This document shows, piece by piece, positions 23,401-39,676 of a stretch of 64,000 nt of DNA. Every line of letters begins with the position of its first letter. Position 1 is the stretch's first letter. The notes beneath the pieces were generated by a model. That model saw only the letters and a list, made by a program, of their open reading frames with translations. It was not told the DNA's origin and searched no databases. Source of the stretch: Echinococcus granulosus (lineage: Eukaryota; Platyhelminthes; Cestoda; Cyclophyllidea; Taeniidae); the NCBI RefSeq assembly GCF_000524195.1, contig NW_020170381.1:2932401-2996400 (forward strand), in the 5' to 3' direction. Both the position numbers and the translations under genes were made by a program.

Positions 23401-24257
23401 CATGCTCCTACGATGAGCAATCCCAAAATTTAAAACACAAAAAGATTTTAAGACCTCGACAACGCTGCAGTCCTCTCACAATAACCCAAGAACACTTCTC
23501 ATGCATAAGGTAGCAATGGACTGAGTGCAGCCACAGCAGTCACGATGAGAACATGAAGTGTTTCAAAGCAAAACGCAGTAGCGTCCGAGGTCAATGAAAA
23601 AATGCAGAAAGATAGAATAAAAACACATAGAGAGGTATCGAGGCACTAACATGGACTAAAATAATACCAATGAAACAGGTGAGGCGACTTACCAGACTGA
23701 TGGGGACAGCTAGGGAACGCGCAACGAAATACATTGGCATATCCATGTAATAAAGGCATAAATTGTTGCAGATTATCATGAGAGAGAATGCAAGCGACAA
23801 TTTGATATTCTATGATGATGTTCGACGTGAAAAGGAATTACCAGAGAGTGCTCCTTAGCTGCACTAAAGAAGCCTTGCCTCAAACTCCGAATAATGGAGA
23901 ATGAACTTGACCTGAGTCGGATGAGACAGACAACTACCGTGAACATGCACTCGGCAAATGTAATCCAAAGAGGTCCATCAAACTAGATGGAAGGTTTAAA
24001 AAAGAGCATCAGGTTACCAAAACATTGATATTCCAAAAGAGGGAACGATGTACAAACAATAAAAAGGCCGAGGCCAGCCCGTGTATCACTGAAAGCCATA
24101 AGCCCGAAAACCAGTTGAGCACTTTCTGAAAATTAAAAAAAACCACTTAGGAAAAGGATTTAAGGAAGCCTAACCGTCTACACACGCTTTGTCAAGATGT
24201 AACAACGAAACGGGGAAAAAACTTGAAGCTTACACATAGATAGCGGAAAAAGTACAT
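20464..24257 (-). CDS. SLC35C1: GDP-fucose transporter-like protein, SLC35C family
   Basis: Minus-strand exons, 5' to 3': 24257-24234 (tentative), 24125-24018, 23982-23842, 23809-23693, 23336-23228, 22312-22132, 20788-20464. All phases close and the product is about 334 residues, near the 360 usual for SLC35C1. The protein is a chain of hydrophobic segments. Family landmarks include DGPLWITFAECM (family TFYQCL position), IICNNLCLYYMDMPMYFVARSL (family [22 protein letters not shown]), EGIVFGILASL and VNNVICSLF (family FYNNVNACVLF), and LLQTVLAVIIF followed by FWWVG. Known role: GDP-fucose import into the Golgi for fucosylation. Substrate specificity is inferred from similarity only; another nucleotide-sugar substrate is possible. 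The 8-residue first exon rests only on phase and splice sites. Confidence 0.8.
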
Positions 24258-26421
24258 CGATTTTAAACCAAGAAATTAAAGCAAAAATTACGTGTCCAAG
24301 AAGAAAAACTTTCGCCAACTGCAATCTGAGATCCCATACCACACACCATCTTGTTCCAAGAGTGATCATGAGTTTTACTAGTGCATGCCATAACAAGCAC
24401 AATAGCGCGTAAACACCGTCTGATCAAATAGAAGCAACACAAGCCATTTGCTTGACGGTTTTAGCAGACAAAATACCGACTTCAGGTACACTAGAACATA
24501 TTTACATAGAAATGTGATCTATTTTATTGCAGAGGCAAGGCGATGAACAACAAAGTAAACGATAAAACTTTAGGCAGGTTAAGTTAAAAGGGTGGGAAAT
24601 GTTCTAAACTGTGTCGAATGAAGATGGGTATTGATACTGGTGAAACATTCTCTTCTGAAATTACGACCGTAAAATAAGTAGCTTGCTAAAAATAACAAAA
24701 ATGCTTACCGAGCAACAGCATAAAAGAATGCAGATGGACGTAAAAACACTAGTAAAAACTATACATAACAAGGGAATGTGGTGTAAACTAGTCAAAATAG
24801 CAAATATCTCGGAGACATGTCATAAATTAGGGATGAAATAGTCAAAAAATATTATATTTAGGTCTAAAGAAGATATAATGAACTGCCTATACCAAAATGA
24901 TATAAAGTAATGCAGTGAGGTGGTATCTTCGAAATAAGGCCTAAAAATAAGGGAACGCTTCATAACAGTAATATGTTATAGTTTAGGGATTTCAAAACCA
25001 GTAATTGAGTTCAGGTCGAAATATCTAATAATTTCACATTTGATCAGATAAATCTGCTAGAACAAAACACTGAGTGCATTATATGTCAGAGACATGAGAG
25101 CGAAAGACAAGACATGACCATTCGGAACAAAAAAATGTTAAAAGGTGATGGAACAAAAAGCTTCATTTCGATATCTTATGTGTGGAAATAAACCATTAGC
25201 ATTTAGCTAACACCGTGGTGCAGTTCCAATTTACTTCATAGCAACAAACGAAGGTGAATGCAATCGAAACGACCCGACTGGGCAGTATTTAGCAATCTTA
25301 GGTCTCGCAAATCCAGTGTTTTTCTTTATGATCCTCAGTGCATGAAAGAATTCTATTCGACAAATTTAATAATACACAGATTCGACACGGAGCAAACTGT
25401 CATAACATAGGCAGCAAGCAGAACAAGTGCAATCACTCGTGCATACTCATTCAGCAATAAAAAACTATTTAGGAGTTATGCCAAGAATTATGTTAATAGT
25501 ATGGCCTACAAACGGAACCAGGTGAATGCAAGGACTATCGGTCGCGAAAAAGTTACTCTACACAAATACGAGGATAAAATTACAAGAAAAGTAAAACTGA
25601 AGTTAGGAGTGAGAATAACCGCCTGTAAAATGGAAACGTACCATGATAGGCAAACTGAAAACCAACAACAACGCGCAATCTAGAGGACACAGGACCTTCG
25701 ATCCGATTGGACAAGAGGTCATCACGCCTAGGTTACACAATATATTTTATTTATCCAAAGAAAGCATTACAAGCTATAAATAGTGCATGTTTTGGCTCAC
25801 TAGAAAAAATAGGAAAATATAGCGAATTGTAGGGAGGTTCTTAAGTGTTGGCTGACAACTGTTTGCTTTAGAGGAATAAGACACAAACAACTAAAACAAT
25901 AATCAATAGTTGTACTTCTTTGATTTGATGCATTGTCCATAGCTAAGTTTGTGTGTGCGGGCAGTGGGGTTTCCGAAGGTATTGTCTCCCTTTTGAGTTG
26001 TGGACTTCAGGCAGAAGTGATACACTTCTCGAGCCACCCTCCGCGTGTAGTGTACGTTTTGTAGCATTACTTTGGCGCATTACGATATTTGCAGCTTTGC
26101 TGGGGGGGTTGTTTTCGCTATTAAGTTGATCAATAACCTCCTAGTAAGGGAATAAAAAAAGGGCATTGCATGTAGCAAGCCAACTGTGAATAAATTTTGC
26201 GGAGCAAATATTGTCAACTATTATTAGTTTACCATGATATAAAAGCACCTCTTTAGAATTCACTAGATAGTTAAATTTTACAATGCCATTTGCTGACCTC
26301 TATGTTTATTCTTGCAGTGATTTTTTAAGTGTCAAATATTTCTATAAGCGACCATAAGATGCACGCTCATTACTAAAAGGCTCAGTTTAGGCGGGTAGTT
26401 TGGTGTCGCCTTCGTTTCAGC
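24258..26421. other. AT-rich intergenic DNA
   Basis: Separates two divergently transcribed genes, SLC35C1-like (-) and the DEAD-box helicase (+), so it contains both upstream regions. The only notable frame (25501-25683) has no recognisable similarity. No repeat of the families above was found. Confidence 0.4.
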
Positions 26422-29620
<3,199 letters not shown>

Positions 29621-30716
29621 CGCAGAAAGTAAAGTCTATCCCAAAGTTGACGTATGCGTGCATGGGATTTCCGTCGCGGGTGGGGGAGTGTGCGTTACCG
29701 CTTGGGTGCCGAGCCCCTTGGGTGGTGCTACCGTAGGGGTTTGTTAGTTGGTATCGCGATTTGGCGTGCAAGTTGTATTGGTTTGGTTAGTCGGCTGCGT
29801 GGGGCATACAAGTATGCTGCTAGCTGGCAGGCTTGTCCACAGATATGCAGCCAACTGATGTTGTGTTTGTTGGGCTGTGCAGACCGTTGCTGATGCCGAC
29901 CTACTGGATCCTCGAATTTCGCAATTACAATTTTGACTTTTGAACGCCAAAGTTACACATGGATCTAAAACTTTTTAAAATTAAAAAAACGTGAATAATG
30001 CATTCTAAATAAAAGTTTTTGGCAGTTTTGTAAAGTATCTTAAATTATCCAAACGAATCGTTTAAAGTGATGCTATATTACTCCGGACTATTCGCTCTAG
30101 GTTATTGCCCTTCGACGTGTCAGGTGAGAGTGCTCCTTGTAATTTTTCGTGTTTTATCTGTCCAAGTACCCTAAGAAATTTTAAACTGACTGTACTTTGC
30201 CCGATAGTACATTGAACAGTGGAGTCTAGGAAAGCTTCTCTGTTGTCCTTTAGGCACTTTTATCTTTATTAAAAGACCTCAGACAGCGAGTGTGTGATTT
30301 GCTTAACAATAGATGCTTGTATCAATGCCTTATCGACCTATTTCGGACTTATTGGTTGCGGTTATCGCCTATCTCACTTCAAATCATGCTCCTGCACATT
30401 TTTTATGACTTCCAGGCACTAAATTTGAGATCAATCATTTCTGTTAGGAACGTCAAATGACTTCTAGTGGATTTAGATGTTCACATCCTCGCTAAACTTA
30501 TTCCTTCTGGGTTCTTACGGGATTTACTTTCCAGTTTGTTCTTTTAATTGGTTATATTAAATCAGATTGTGCATATTCTTCGTGGATCAAAATATGCATT
30601 CTCCTAAATTGAGGGGTGCCACATTTATCGACTTAAGTCGAACCTTCAAAATTATCCCCGTTTGCTGCTTTTGCAGGATTTCGTCTGATTCATCAATTAT
30701 TTCTTATTCAAGGAAC
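29621..30716. other. Intergenic DNA between the DEAD-box gene and COPB1
   Basis: The left 300 bp (to about 29900) is G/C-rich with GTTGG-type runs; the rest is AT-rich. An AATAAA at 30008-30013 could end the upstream transcript. A pyrimidine-rich acceptor TTTTGCAG ends at 30676, 40 bases before the COPB1 ATG. It could be a 5'-UTR intron or trans-splice acceptor. Confidence 0.45.
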
Positions 30717-33700
30717 ATGGCAAATGGAGGTGCGGATGTTGCTTGCTACACATTGATTTCACTTACCAACGAGAGCAAACAGTACACAGAGCAGAAGTTG
30801 CGGGAGGACCTTCAAAATGAAAATGTCATTGTGAAGCGTGAAGCTCTTAAAGAACTCATTCGGAATTCTGTCAATGGCGAAAAATATCGCGACCTTCTCA
30901 TGATCGTAATACGGTTTGTAATGCCGTCTAATGATCACACAACCAAGAAGTTGCTTCACTTGTTTTGGGAAGTTGCTCCTAAATACTCTCCTCAGGGGAA
31001 GCTGCTAAATGAAATGATTCTTGTTTGCGATGCCTATCGTCGTGATCTTCAACATCCTAATGAATACATTCGCGGCTGCACGCTTCGATTCTTATGCAAG
31101 TTGAAGGAACCTGAACTCCTCGAGCCTCTCATGCCATCCATCCTTCAGTGTCTTGAACATCGTCATGCTTACGTTCGACGAAATGCTGTCCTGGCCATCT
31201 TTACTATTTATAAAAATTTTGAACATCTTATTCCTGATGCTCCAGAGCGCATGCTTAATTATTTGGAGGAGGAACAGGATCCATCCTGTAAACGAAATGC
31301 TTTCCTAATGCTTTTGCACGTCAGTCAAGATACTGCTGTCCAATACCTTTCACGTTGCATAGATGCTGTGGATACCTTCAGTGAAACCATGCAGTTAGTT
31401 GTTGTCGAGCTGATCCACAGAGTTTTCCAGTCTCACCCTTTGGAGAAGGTAAAGTTTATCCGCTGCGTCTTCTCTCTCCTCAATTCGACGAGCTCATCTG
31501 TGAGATATGAGGCGGCAACCACTCTGATCACACTTAGTGGAGCCTCTCCGGCTATTCGCGCCTCAGCTAGTTGCTACATTGATCTTATATTGAAGGAATC
31601 AGATAACAATGCAAAACTGGTCATCCTGAACAGTCTCATTGCTTTGCGCGCCCGCCATGAAAAGATTTTACAAGAGCTTGTCATGGATGTTGTCCGAATT
31701 TTGAGTATGTTTCGTGGGTCTTTGGTGCTTCAGCAAGTTATCAATTAATGGTTATTCGGTTTTGAGGATTACTGAATTTCCATCTTTATATTGCCTATTT
31801 TCAAAATTGTGAAGTACTCAAATTTCGTAGTCAAATACTGTTGTTTTTTTTATCAATTCATTTTCTACATTTTACAGATGCCTCGGATGTGGAATTAAGA
31901 AATAAGGCACTTGAATTAATAGTTGATTTAGCCACTACAAGGACAGTTGATGATTTGACTGGTTTCCTGCGAAAGGAATTGATTAAAGCAAGTGCTTCTG
32001 CGTCCAGCGGTTCCGCGGCATCATCTACCGAAAGCGGCAATGGGTCTTTAGTTAAAACAGGTGTCAGTGATGAGGATGTCTATAGACGCGCACTGGTTCG
32101 GACTATCCGAGCTATCTGTATGAAGTTTCCGAATTGCCTCCCTGCTATTCTCCCTACGCTCTGCGATGTAGGTTCGAGTGTTGTTAAACGCGCTACACTT
32201 ATGTATATGAGGTTCATCTCCCTTCCACACAGTACTAAATTTTAACCCGAAAAACATTTTTTCTTAACTTTTTTTTAGATCTTAACCTATGTGGAATTGA
32301 AGGATTCGATGGCAGCCATAGAAATTTGTCGATTTTTGCGAGATGCTGTCTTCCGACATCCCCATCACAGAAGTCTTATTCTGGAAAAAGTTTTTCTGGT
32401 TCTTCCTTCTGTTGCTGGTTTTGATGTTCTGCGTCATCTTATTTGGCTCTGTGGGGAATTCTGTACGGCTAAATCGGAAATACTTGAATTCTTGCTGGTC
32501 ATTCATCAGGTAAGTTCCTTTTGCTGGTTTTTAACTTTTCTCTTCCCTTAGAAATAATGATACACTCTTTGGTAAATTACAGTGTATAGGTCCGCTTCCC
32601 ATAGTTCAAAGAGAAATGTCTCGGATTATGACGGAAAACGGATCAACAGGCGAAGAAAACATGGAGGATAGCACCAAGCAGAACTCGGGTGTACCTGCTG
32701 AGGCTGCAGTTAAAAAAGTTACTGTCGATGGTGCCTACGCTACCCAATCCGCATTCACCATCCGTACGTGACTCTTACTCTGTAGTCAAGTTTAATGCGA
32801 ATTGCTTACAATCCTCATTTTATTTGCTGAACCTTTGTTTCATTCAATGTTGCACTTCGCAATTTATTTGCCTTTGATTTTCACCTCAGGGTGCTTATTT
32901 CTGTTTCATCTAAGTCGATCAGTCGTATCGTGGCACATCATGCTAATTTGTCAGTTTTAAAATGTACCATTATTGTCGTTGTTGTAGGATCTGAGGCTGC
33001 ATCTACCGGCGACGTAAAACGTCCTGTAATTCAGGCAGCTCTCTTTGCCAATAACTTTACTATCGGTTCCGTGGTCTCCGTGTGTCTGGTTAAACTCTTC
33101 TGTCATTTCGTCAGTCTGCTGGATAACCCTGACACCAACACCTCAGCCACAGAAAAAAACAGGTTTTCGGCTGAGTGCATGCTCATAATTTCAAGCATGA
33201 TACACTTGGCTTGTAGTGGTCTCGTCGCTTGCCATGTCAACTCCGACATCATTGACCGCATGTGGACCTGCCTAGTTGTAAGTCTCATTCATCCCACTTC
33301 TCTATCAGCTTCTGATGGTCTAGAAAGGATGCTCTCTTCTAGTCAAGTTCAATTTATCATTCTAATGTCGAGGTCGGTTGCTTGTCATCTAGCCTTTGAT
33401 CCGCTGTAGTGCATAAAATTTCATGTCGGTGAGGTTATGAGATAGCTTTGTAGTTAGAGTGGCTCATGGCCATACTGTAAGGTTAATTCGTAGGATAGTT
33501 ATTAAAGTCCATGTTTTTTCGAATGCAGGCTCTCGCAGACTCCCGCACACACGTGACGTGTGCCTTTGGCAAAATTGGCCGCGATTTTCTAAAAGAATTG
33601 TTGGATGTCCAAGAGGCGGAGACCAAAAAACGCATTGCCGCCTCTGGCAACGTATTGTCTCCATCTTCTGCCGAAAACAATTCAGTAGACGCCTCAATCG

Positions 33701-35803
33701 ATTTTGAGTTGCTCGTGCCACCTGAAGGAGATCAGAGTGAACAGGTTGATCACTTCACCATGACTCTTGACCAGGCTATCAAGGGTACAGCAAGGACTGG
33801 TGATGCCTATGCTACCTCCAAGCTCAAAAAAGTGGGTGATTTTTGCACGAATCCTTGATCACATATTGTGAGCGTCTACCAGTTCCTCACACTTTGTAAT
33901 TAAATCTAATTATGTAAATCATGGATTTACAAACTGTACCACTGTGTCATCCGGTCTGAGCTTCCCTTAAATAACCTCCATATCAACCATTGAAACGCTT
34001 ATTGTATCTGCCGTCTTAGTGAATACTTTGATTTTGATTTGTCTGTTGATTTTTGTGTATTCCCCGAAATGAGTGGCCTTCGAAGTTGAACTCAGGTGGT
34101 TTTTTCCTCCAAGGTGCATCAACTCACTGGTCTCTCTGATCCTGTCTACGCAGAGGCCTTTGTCAGTGTTAATCAATTTGATATCGCCCTAGATGTTCTG
34201 CTGGTCAACCAAACCAAAGATACTCTGCAGAACCTCACTCTGGAGCTCTCCACTTTAGGGGATCACAAACTCATTGAAAAGCCGCGTCCCATAACCCTGG
34301 CCGCACAGGACTTCGCCAACGTCTGTGCTACCATCAAGGTAGGTGGCGGCAGATCTGCTCCTTCAGTGTATCTCAGTAGAGCGAGTTATCGTTGCCGCAA
34401 ACTTCTGCTCTGTCATTTCTGAAATATGTTGTTTTGGCATAACTAAGTTTTGCATTTTAATGTGGGAATTAAAGCAGTCCGTATATGGACTGATACAGAT
34501 TTTATGTTCTTATTTCTCAAGACCATAATTTTGTTCCAAGTTTGCGTTGGGTGCTGTGTTGTGCCCGTTAATTTTATACGTGGCTCTTCATGTGGCTTTT
34601 TCGCTAGAGACTTTCAAAACATCAGTTTCATGGAAATTCAGAGCTTTATTTAAAATGTAATTCGAATTTATGATAACTCAAAACATGCATCTGACTATAC
34701 GAGCACGCTTTGACCCATAATTGAATTCCCCTATCCATCGACTGAGTTGTTATCCTCAGGTTTCCTCCACGGAGAATGGGATAATTTTCGGCAACATAGT
34801 TTATGACACCCGAGGTTCAGCAGGCGAGTCCAACTGTATCGTACTCTCGGACATTCGCATCAACATTCTCGAGTACATCCAACCATCTACGTGCTCCGAC
34901 GCCGATTTTCGTACCATGTGGTCCGATTTTGACTGGGAAAATAAGGTACCACATGCTAATTAGCTTCTATCTTTGTGTACACTCTCAAACAGTTATGATT
35001 TCGCAAATGGGTATTGTGCCTTTCCATCCTTTATCAATTGCGCCCATGTAACTATTTCTACCTTGCCCAGGTCACGGTGAGCACGCAGCTGACTGACTTG
35101 CGGGCTTATCTAAACCATGTGACGAAGATTACCAACTTCAAGTGTCTCACACCGCCGGAGGCGCTGCGTGGGGAGTGCAACTACCTTTGTGCTACCCTCT
35201 ACGCCCGCTCGATTTTCGGTGAGCACGTACTGGGTAACCTCTGCCTGGAGAAGTCCGCCGATGGCGCCCCTGTCTCTGGCCACGTACGCATCCGCGCCAA
35301 AACTCAAGGAATGGCTGTCACTATGGGTGACAAGGTAAGGCATTTGCCCGATGCTACGGTTCTCCCATTTTGTAAACATGTGTGATGGTGGCTGGGCAGA
35401 GTGTTTTCATAAAATCCGAGCTGCCCTTTAAGGTGTATACAAAGCCTACATCGAGGAATGGTTTTACTAAAGCGCCAATGAAGGACCGGACCATTAGAAT
35501 TTACGGAATTTGACGCGAGCGCTGTAGTTCATTCAAATGAACATTTTTGATTTTACTTACTAGGCACTCACATCTTTGCAGTGCAAAGGACTGTCACGAA
35601 TACTTATAGCTCTAAATCCTTTTTATGGTCGAAGAAGGCATTCATAAGTAATTACCTTTAAAGTGGTTTCTGGTTTTTTTTGTTAGATAAGCACCTCGCA
35701 AAAGCAGTGGAAGGATGAAAAACCGTTGAATGCGTCTGGCTCGAACAAGAATTTGGTGGAAGACACGAGCGCAGAGTTCGCCTCTCTGATACCAGGTATA
35801 TGA
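30717..35803 (+). CDS. COPB1: Coatomer subunit beta
   Basis: Ten exons: 30717-31704, 31878-32167, 32279-32509, 32583-32763, 32988-33277, 33529-33831, 34114-34338, 34760-34945, 35071-35334, 35687-35803. They encode 1024 residues (animal COPB1 is about 950), all in phase. Beta-COP is a subunit of the COPI coat that buds vesicles from the Golgi for retrograde transport. The N-terminal HEAT-like adaptin region is unmistakable ([58 protein letters not shown]). The C-terminal appendage follows ([60 protein letters not shown]). The region between (residues about 510-680, exons 4-6) is less conserved and Ser/Thr-rich, and accounts for much of the extra length. The ATG was chosen because it gives the family's N-terminus. 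Confidence 0.96.
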
Positions 35804-37088
35804 TGCCAGTGTAGTGAATTGTTCAGCATTCTTCCCCCCTTTCTTCCACTCCTTATAACTTTGTTAAAATCGGTAAAACTTTTTTTGGCAAACTCACGCT
35901 TCACAATGATCTTATTGTCTTTGTGGGTGTGAACAATGTGGCAACTAAAGAGCTGTATGCGCATATGGCGCGACCACTTTACAGTAGAATATTTATTGTA
36001 TTCTGTGTGCGGATTTGTCAACTGTAATGTTCTGGTTTTGGGATCTGGCTGGAGGGACTTTATTGTGCCGATGCTGATGGTGATGGCTCAAGGAATAACA
36101 GTTGATTAATGGTTTCATATTTGGTCATTGATCATTGTGGTGTGGTGCCCACAGAGCAATGAACATGATGGCCCGATCTCTGTACTAGAGGTTTCCTTGT
36201 GGCATGGTATAAAGTTATTAAGAAGCTAGGTGGTTTTAGTGATCGTAGTTGTATATGAATTCCCCAAGGGATGGTGAGAGGTCAGTGGGAATAGCAGGCG
36301 AGGAAATTGTTACATCAACTATTTATGCATTGCTATTGCAGACGAAATAAGTCAGTGTAATAAGTTAGTGTGGAATACCTGCGGAAGATTCGTGAAAATG
36401 GGTTTTATGCTGGAACATGAGTTACCCGTCTTGATTGGCATAATCCACTGTACCATTGCAATAGGTTATTGATTATTACAAAGATAGTCCACTGTAATAA
36501 ATTTTATGGACCTTTAGATGCAGGGTAAACACATTGCAGATTTCGTGCCCGCTGTCCCATCATCAGCCCTTTCTGAAAGTTATCTTCCTGAAGCGTGATG
36601 GAATAAACTTAATTAAATGGTGGCAAAGTTGATGTCTGTTCTGAAGTAAAACAAACAAATTATTAAACATTTTATTGGCATGGCATTTTATTTGCTTCAC
36701 CCCAAATCCCCTATAATTGTTTGGACTCAGATCTAAAGTTTCAAATGTGGACAGGGGTGCTATTGTACAATAGATATAAGTGCTAAGCAACTTAGATTTA
36801 ATGATTCTGAAAAATAGCTTATAATGGTACAGACATGCGTGCAAATATTTGCGGAGTACTTGTGCGCAACATTCGAAAAACAGGTTTGCCGATTTGCTAA
36901 CTAGTAATTTGCACAAGATTGGGTTTCGGAATTGTTATTTGATAGCCTATTTAGCTGTTTACTGGGCTGAACGGGCTCTTTGTCTTTTTTCAAAAAAGGG
37001 CTGTATGTTTATTCTAATAGTTCCCTATTCTTTGTTTGCATGCACTCCTGTACAAATCGCTCCCGCGGCCCTCATTTGAACTGCTTGC
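35804..37088. other. Intergenic DNA, nothing recognised
   Basis: Lies between the COPB1 stop and the start of the aspartyl-tRNA synthetase gene. It contains both flanking untranslated regions. No repeat or exon was identified. Confidence 0.4.
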
Positions 37089-39676
37089 ATGCAAATGGGA
37101 GGGAAAAAGAAGGGGGGTGATGTGCAGGTCGCTGGCGATGTTGAAAAGGCCACCAAAGCGGTTAATAATATGAAGTTGGACGACCCCGAGGAGGATTTTT
37201 CAAAGGACTTCTACGGAGTCTGCGCTATGCACCAGTCTCAATCAATGGAAGGTCCCGCTTATACTGAAATTCACGAGCTGTTTGACAAGAAATACTTGGA
37301 TCACGAAGTTTGTATTCGAGCTCGTCTCCATCGCAGCCGCGCTAAGGGAAAATTGTGTTTTATTGTTCTTAGGGATAGGCAGTATTTGCTGCAGTGTGTT
37401 TTGTCTTCCGGTGAGAAGGTCTCGAAGTCTATGCTTAAATTTGCTGGAAAGTAAGATTTTGCGATGATGCAGATTTTTTTGCTATTAAAAGTGGTTCGTT
37501 TCCGTAGAAAGGTTGTTTTATTCTACTTAATAACTGGTTAACCGCTGTGGAATTTATTTGTTTAACAAACCAGTATCGTCCACTACTTTGAAATTCTCCA
37601 CTATATGTGTTTCACTAATCAGTTTCATTGAATATGCGATTTGTGCATCGGCAAAGAGTTCTTCTCTGTCACAAGCATTTCCAAGGAATCCATTGTTGAC
37701 GTGTATGGTGTGGTGAGGGCGTCACCGGTCGCGATTGAAGGGTGCTTTCCTGACAGTGTCGAACTACACATAACCAAGGTGTTCGTTATCAGCGCTTCTT
37801 CGCCTGTCCTCCCCTTCCAAATCGAAGATGCTATGCGACCGGACGAAGAAAATGACGATGTAGGGAATGAAGGGCTTAATTTTTCAGATGACACTGGAAC
37901 AGGTAACTTGCCATGTTCCTTTTTGCAGCACCTGTCCCGAGTTAATCAAGATACTCGTCTCGACAATCGCTTCATTGATCTTCGGACGCCAGCCAACCAG
38001 GCAATCTATCGTGTCGAACACGGCGTTGTTCATCTCTTCATGGAGTATCTCGACAATCATGGTTTTACGATGATTCACACCCCAAAGATAATTGGGGGTG
38101 CTTCTGAGGGTGGAGCCAACGTTTTCAAATTTCAGTACTTTAATTCTCAAGCCTGCCTTGCCCAATCGCCTCAGCTGTACAAACAGATGGCGATTGCTGC
38201 TGATTTTGGACGTGTATGTTACTTATCTTAATCTTTTATCTATCGAATTCAATGCTTAATGCTTTTCTTATCGTTTCAGGTGTACACCATTGGTGGTGTG
38301 TTTCGAGCTGAAGACTCTAACACTCATAGGCATTTGTGTGAATTTGTTGGTTTAGATTTGGAAGTCGCTTTTAAGACTCACTATCACGAAGTCGTCGATC
38401 TCATTGCTGATATGTTCGTCAGTATCTTCAAGGGTCTCCAACGCCAGTGGGTGCATTTTTATTGTCTTTTTGATGTTCCCTGCGAGTTTTCTTCACTATT
38501 TTCCTCTTAGATATACTGCGGAAATCGAAGCAGTTAACAAACAATACAAGGCAGAGCCATTCGAGTTTATCGAGCCAACGTGTGTTCTCAATATTTCACT
38601 AAGTTTTTATGAAATTCACCGACTTGCTTTCATTCTTTACACTTTAGTCTGAAATTGGAGTTTGCTGAGGGTATAAGAATGCTGAGAGAGGCTGGGTGGG
38701 ACGTGGAAGAGTTCGCTGATTTGAGTACTCCAGCTGAGAAGTTTCTGGGAAAGTTGGTGAAAGAGAAGTATAGAACAGACTTCTACATTTTGGACAAATT
38801 CCCTTTAGCAATTCGTCCATTTTACACCATGCCTGACCCACACAATAAGGTAAAGTTGAGCTGCAGACGCGTTTTAAGTGGATAATTCACGACTTAGAGA
38901 CCACAACCCTCCTCACTGTTTATGACTCATACACAAGTTTCTTTAAAATTTCATTTTTACCCTAAAATTGTAAGTCCCTAATTGTGCATGGTTCTGGCGG
39001 GTACCGTAAACGAATCAGTTTCAAGTGCTTGTTATTTCTCTACTGCATGTTGGTCTTTTCGTTTTTCTAAGTGATCTGTAATTCGTTGCTTCCAAACTTT
39101 ATTTTCAAATTTGTGTAATTGTAATTGCTCTTCAATGAAGATTTTTGTATTTTAGGCCCTTTCGAATTCTTACGACTTCTTCATGCGTGGTGAAGAGATA
39201 ATGTCGGGCGCTCAGCGAGTTCACGATCCCGAGTTCCTGACAGAACGAGCTAAAGCTCACGACATCGGTTTGTTGGAATTCCACTGCATCAACGTTATGC
39301 AAACTTGGTTTTTATTTAAATTCACCTTTGATTGCTTTTGTTTTTTGTTTAGACATAAAGACTATTCAGTCGTATATTGATTCCTTCCGCTATGGATGCC
39401 CGCCTCACGCTGGTGGTGGCATTGGTAAGTTCTTTTTTCTCAAATAATGACCTAAGGCCAGTGTGATTGTCATTTAACAATATGCATAGTCTGGTAATGC
39501 TGACAACGCCACATTTTTTTAAGCTCAACGATAAATAATATTTCCGATTCCGCAATTGCGTATTTCGTCACCCTCTTTTGCTAGGTCTTGAACGCGTGAC
39601 AATGCTCTTCTTGGGTCTTGACAACATAAGAAAGGTCTCCATGTTCCCTCGCGATCCTAAGCGTCTCGCACCCTAG
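37089..39676 (+). CDS. DARS1: Cytosolic aspartyl-tRNA synthetase
   Basis: Exons 37089-37450, 37676-38213, 38280-38446, 38511-38579, 38648-38849, 39156-39267, 39353-39424, 39585-39676 give 537 residues (human about 500). The enzyme charges tRNA-Asp with aspartate. The N-terminal lysine-rich extension is followed by an OB-fold anticodon-binding domain ([21 protein letters not shown]), then the class II catalytic core: [27 protein letters not shown], motif 2 in [19 protein letters not shown], and motif 3 [14 protein letters not shown], ending [11 protein letters not shown] as in animal DARS1. A second in-frame ATG lies 6 bases after the first. Positions 37903-37941 form a possible 39-nt in-frame intron; removing it gives [12 protein letters not shown], closer to the family, and a 524-residue protein. 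Confidence 0.95.

Noticed and set aside
32168..32245. Extension of a COPB1 exon past 32167
   Set aside because: The frame is open, but the added residues have no counterpart in beta-COP and a canonical GTAGGT donor precedes them.
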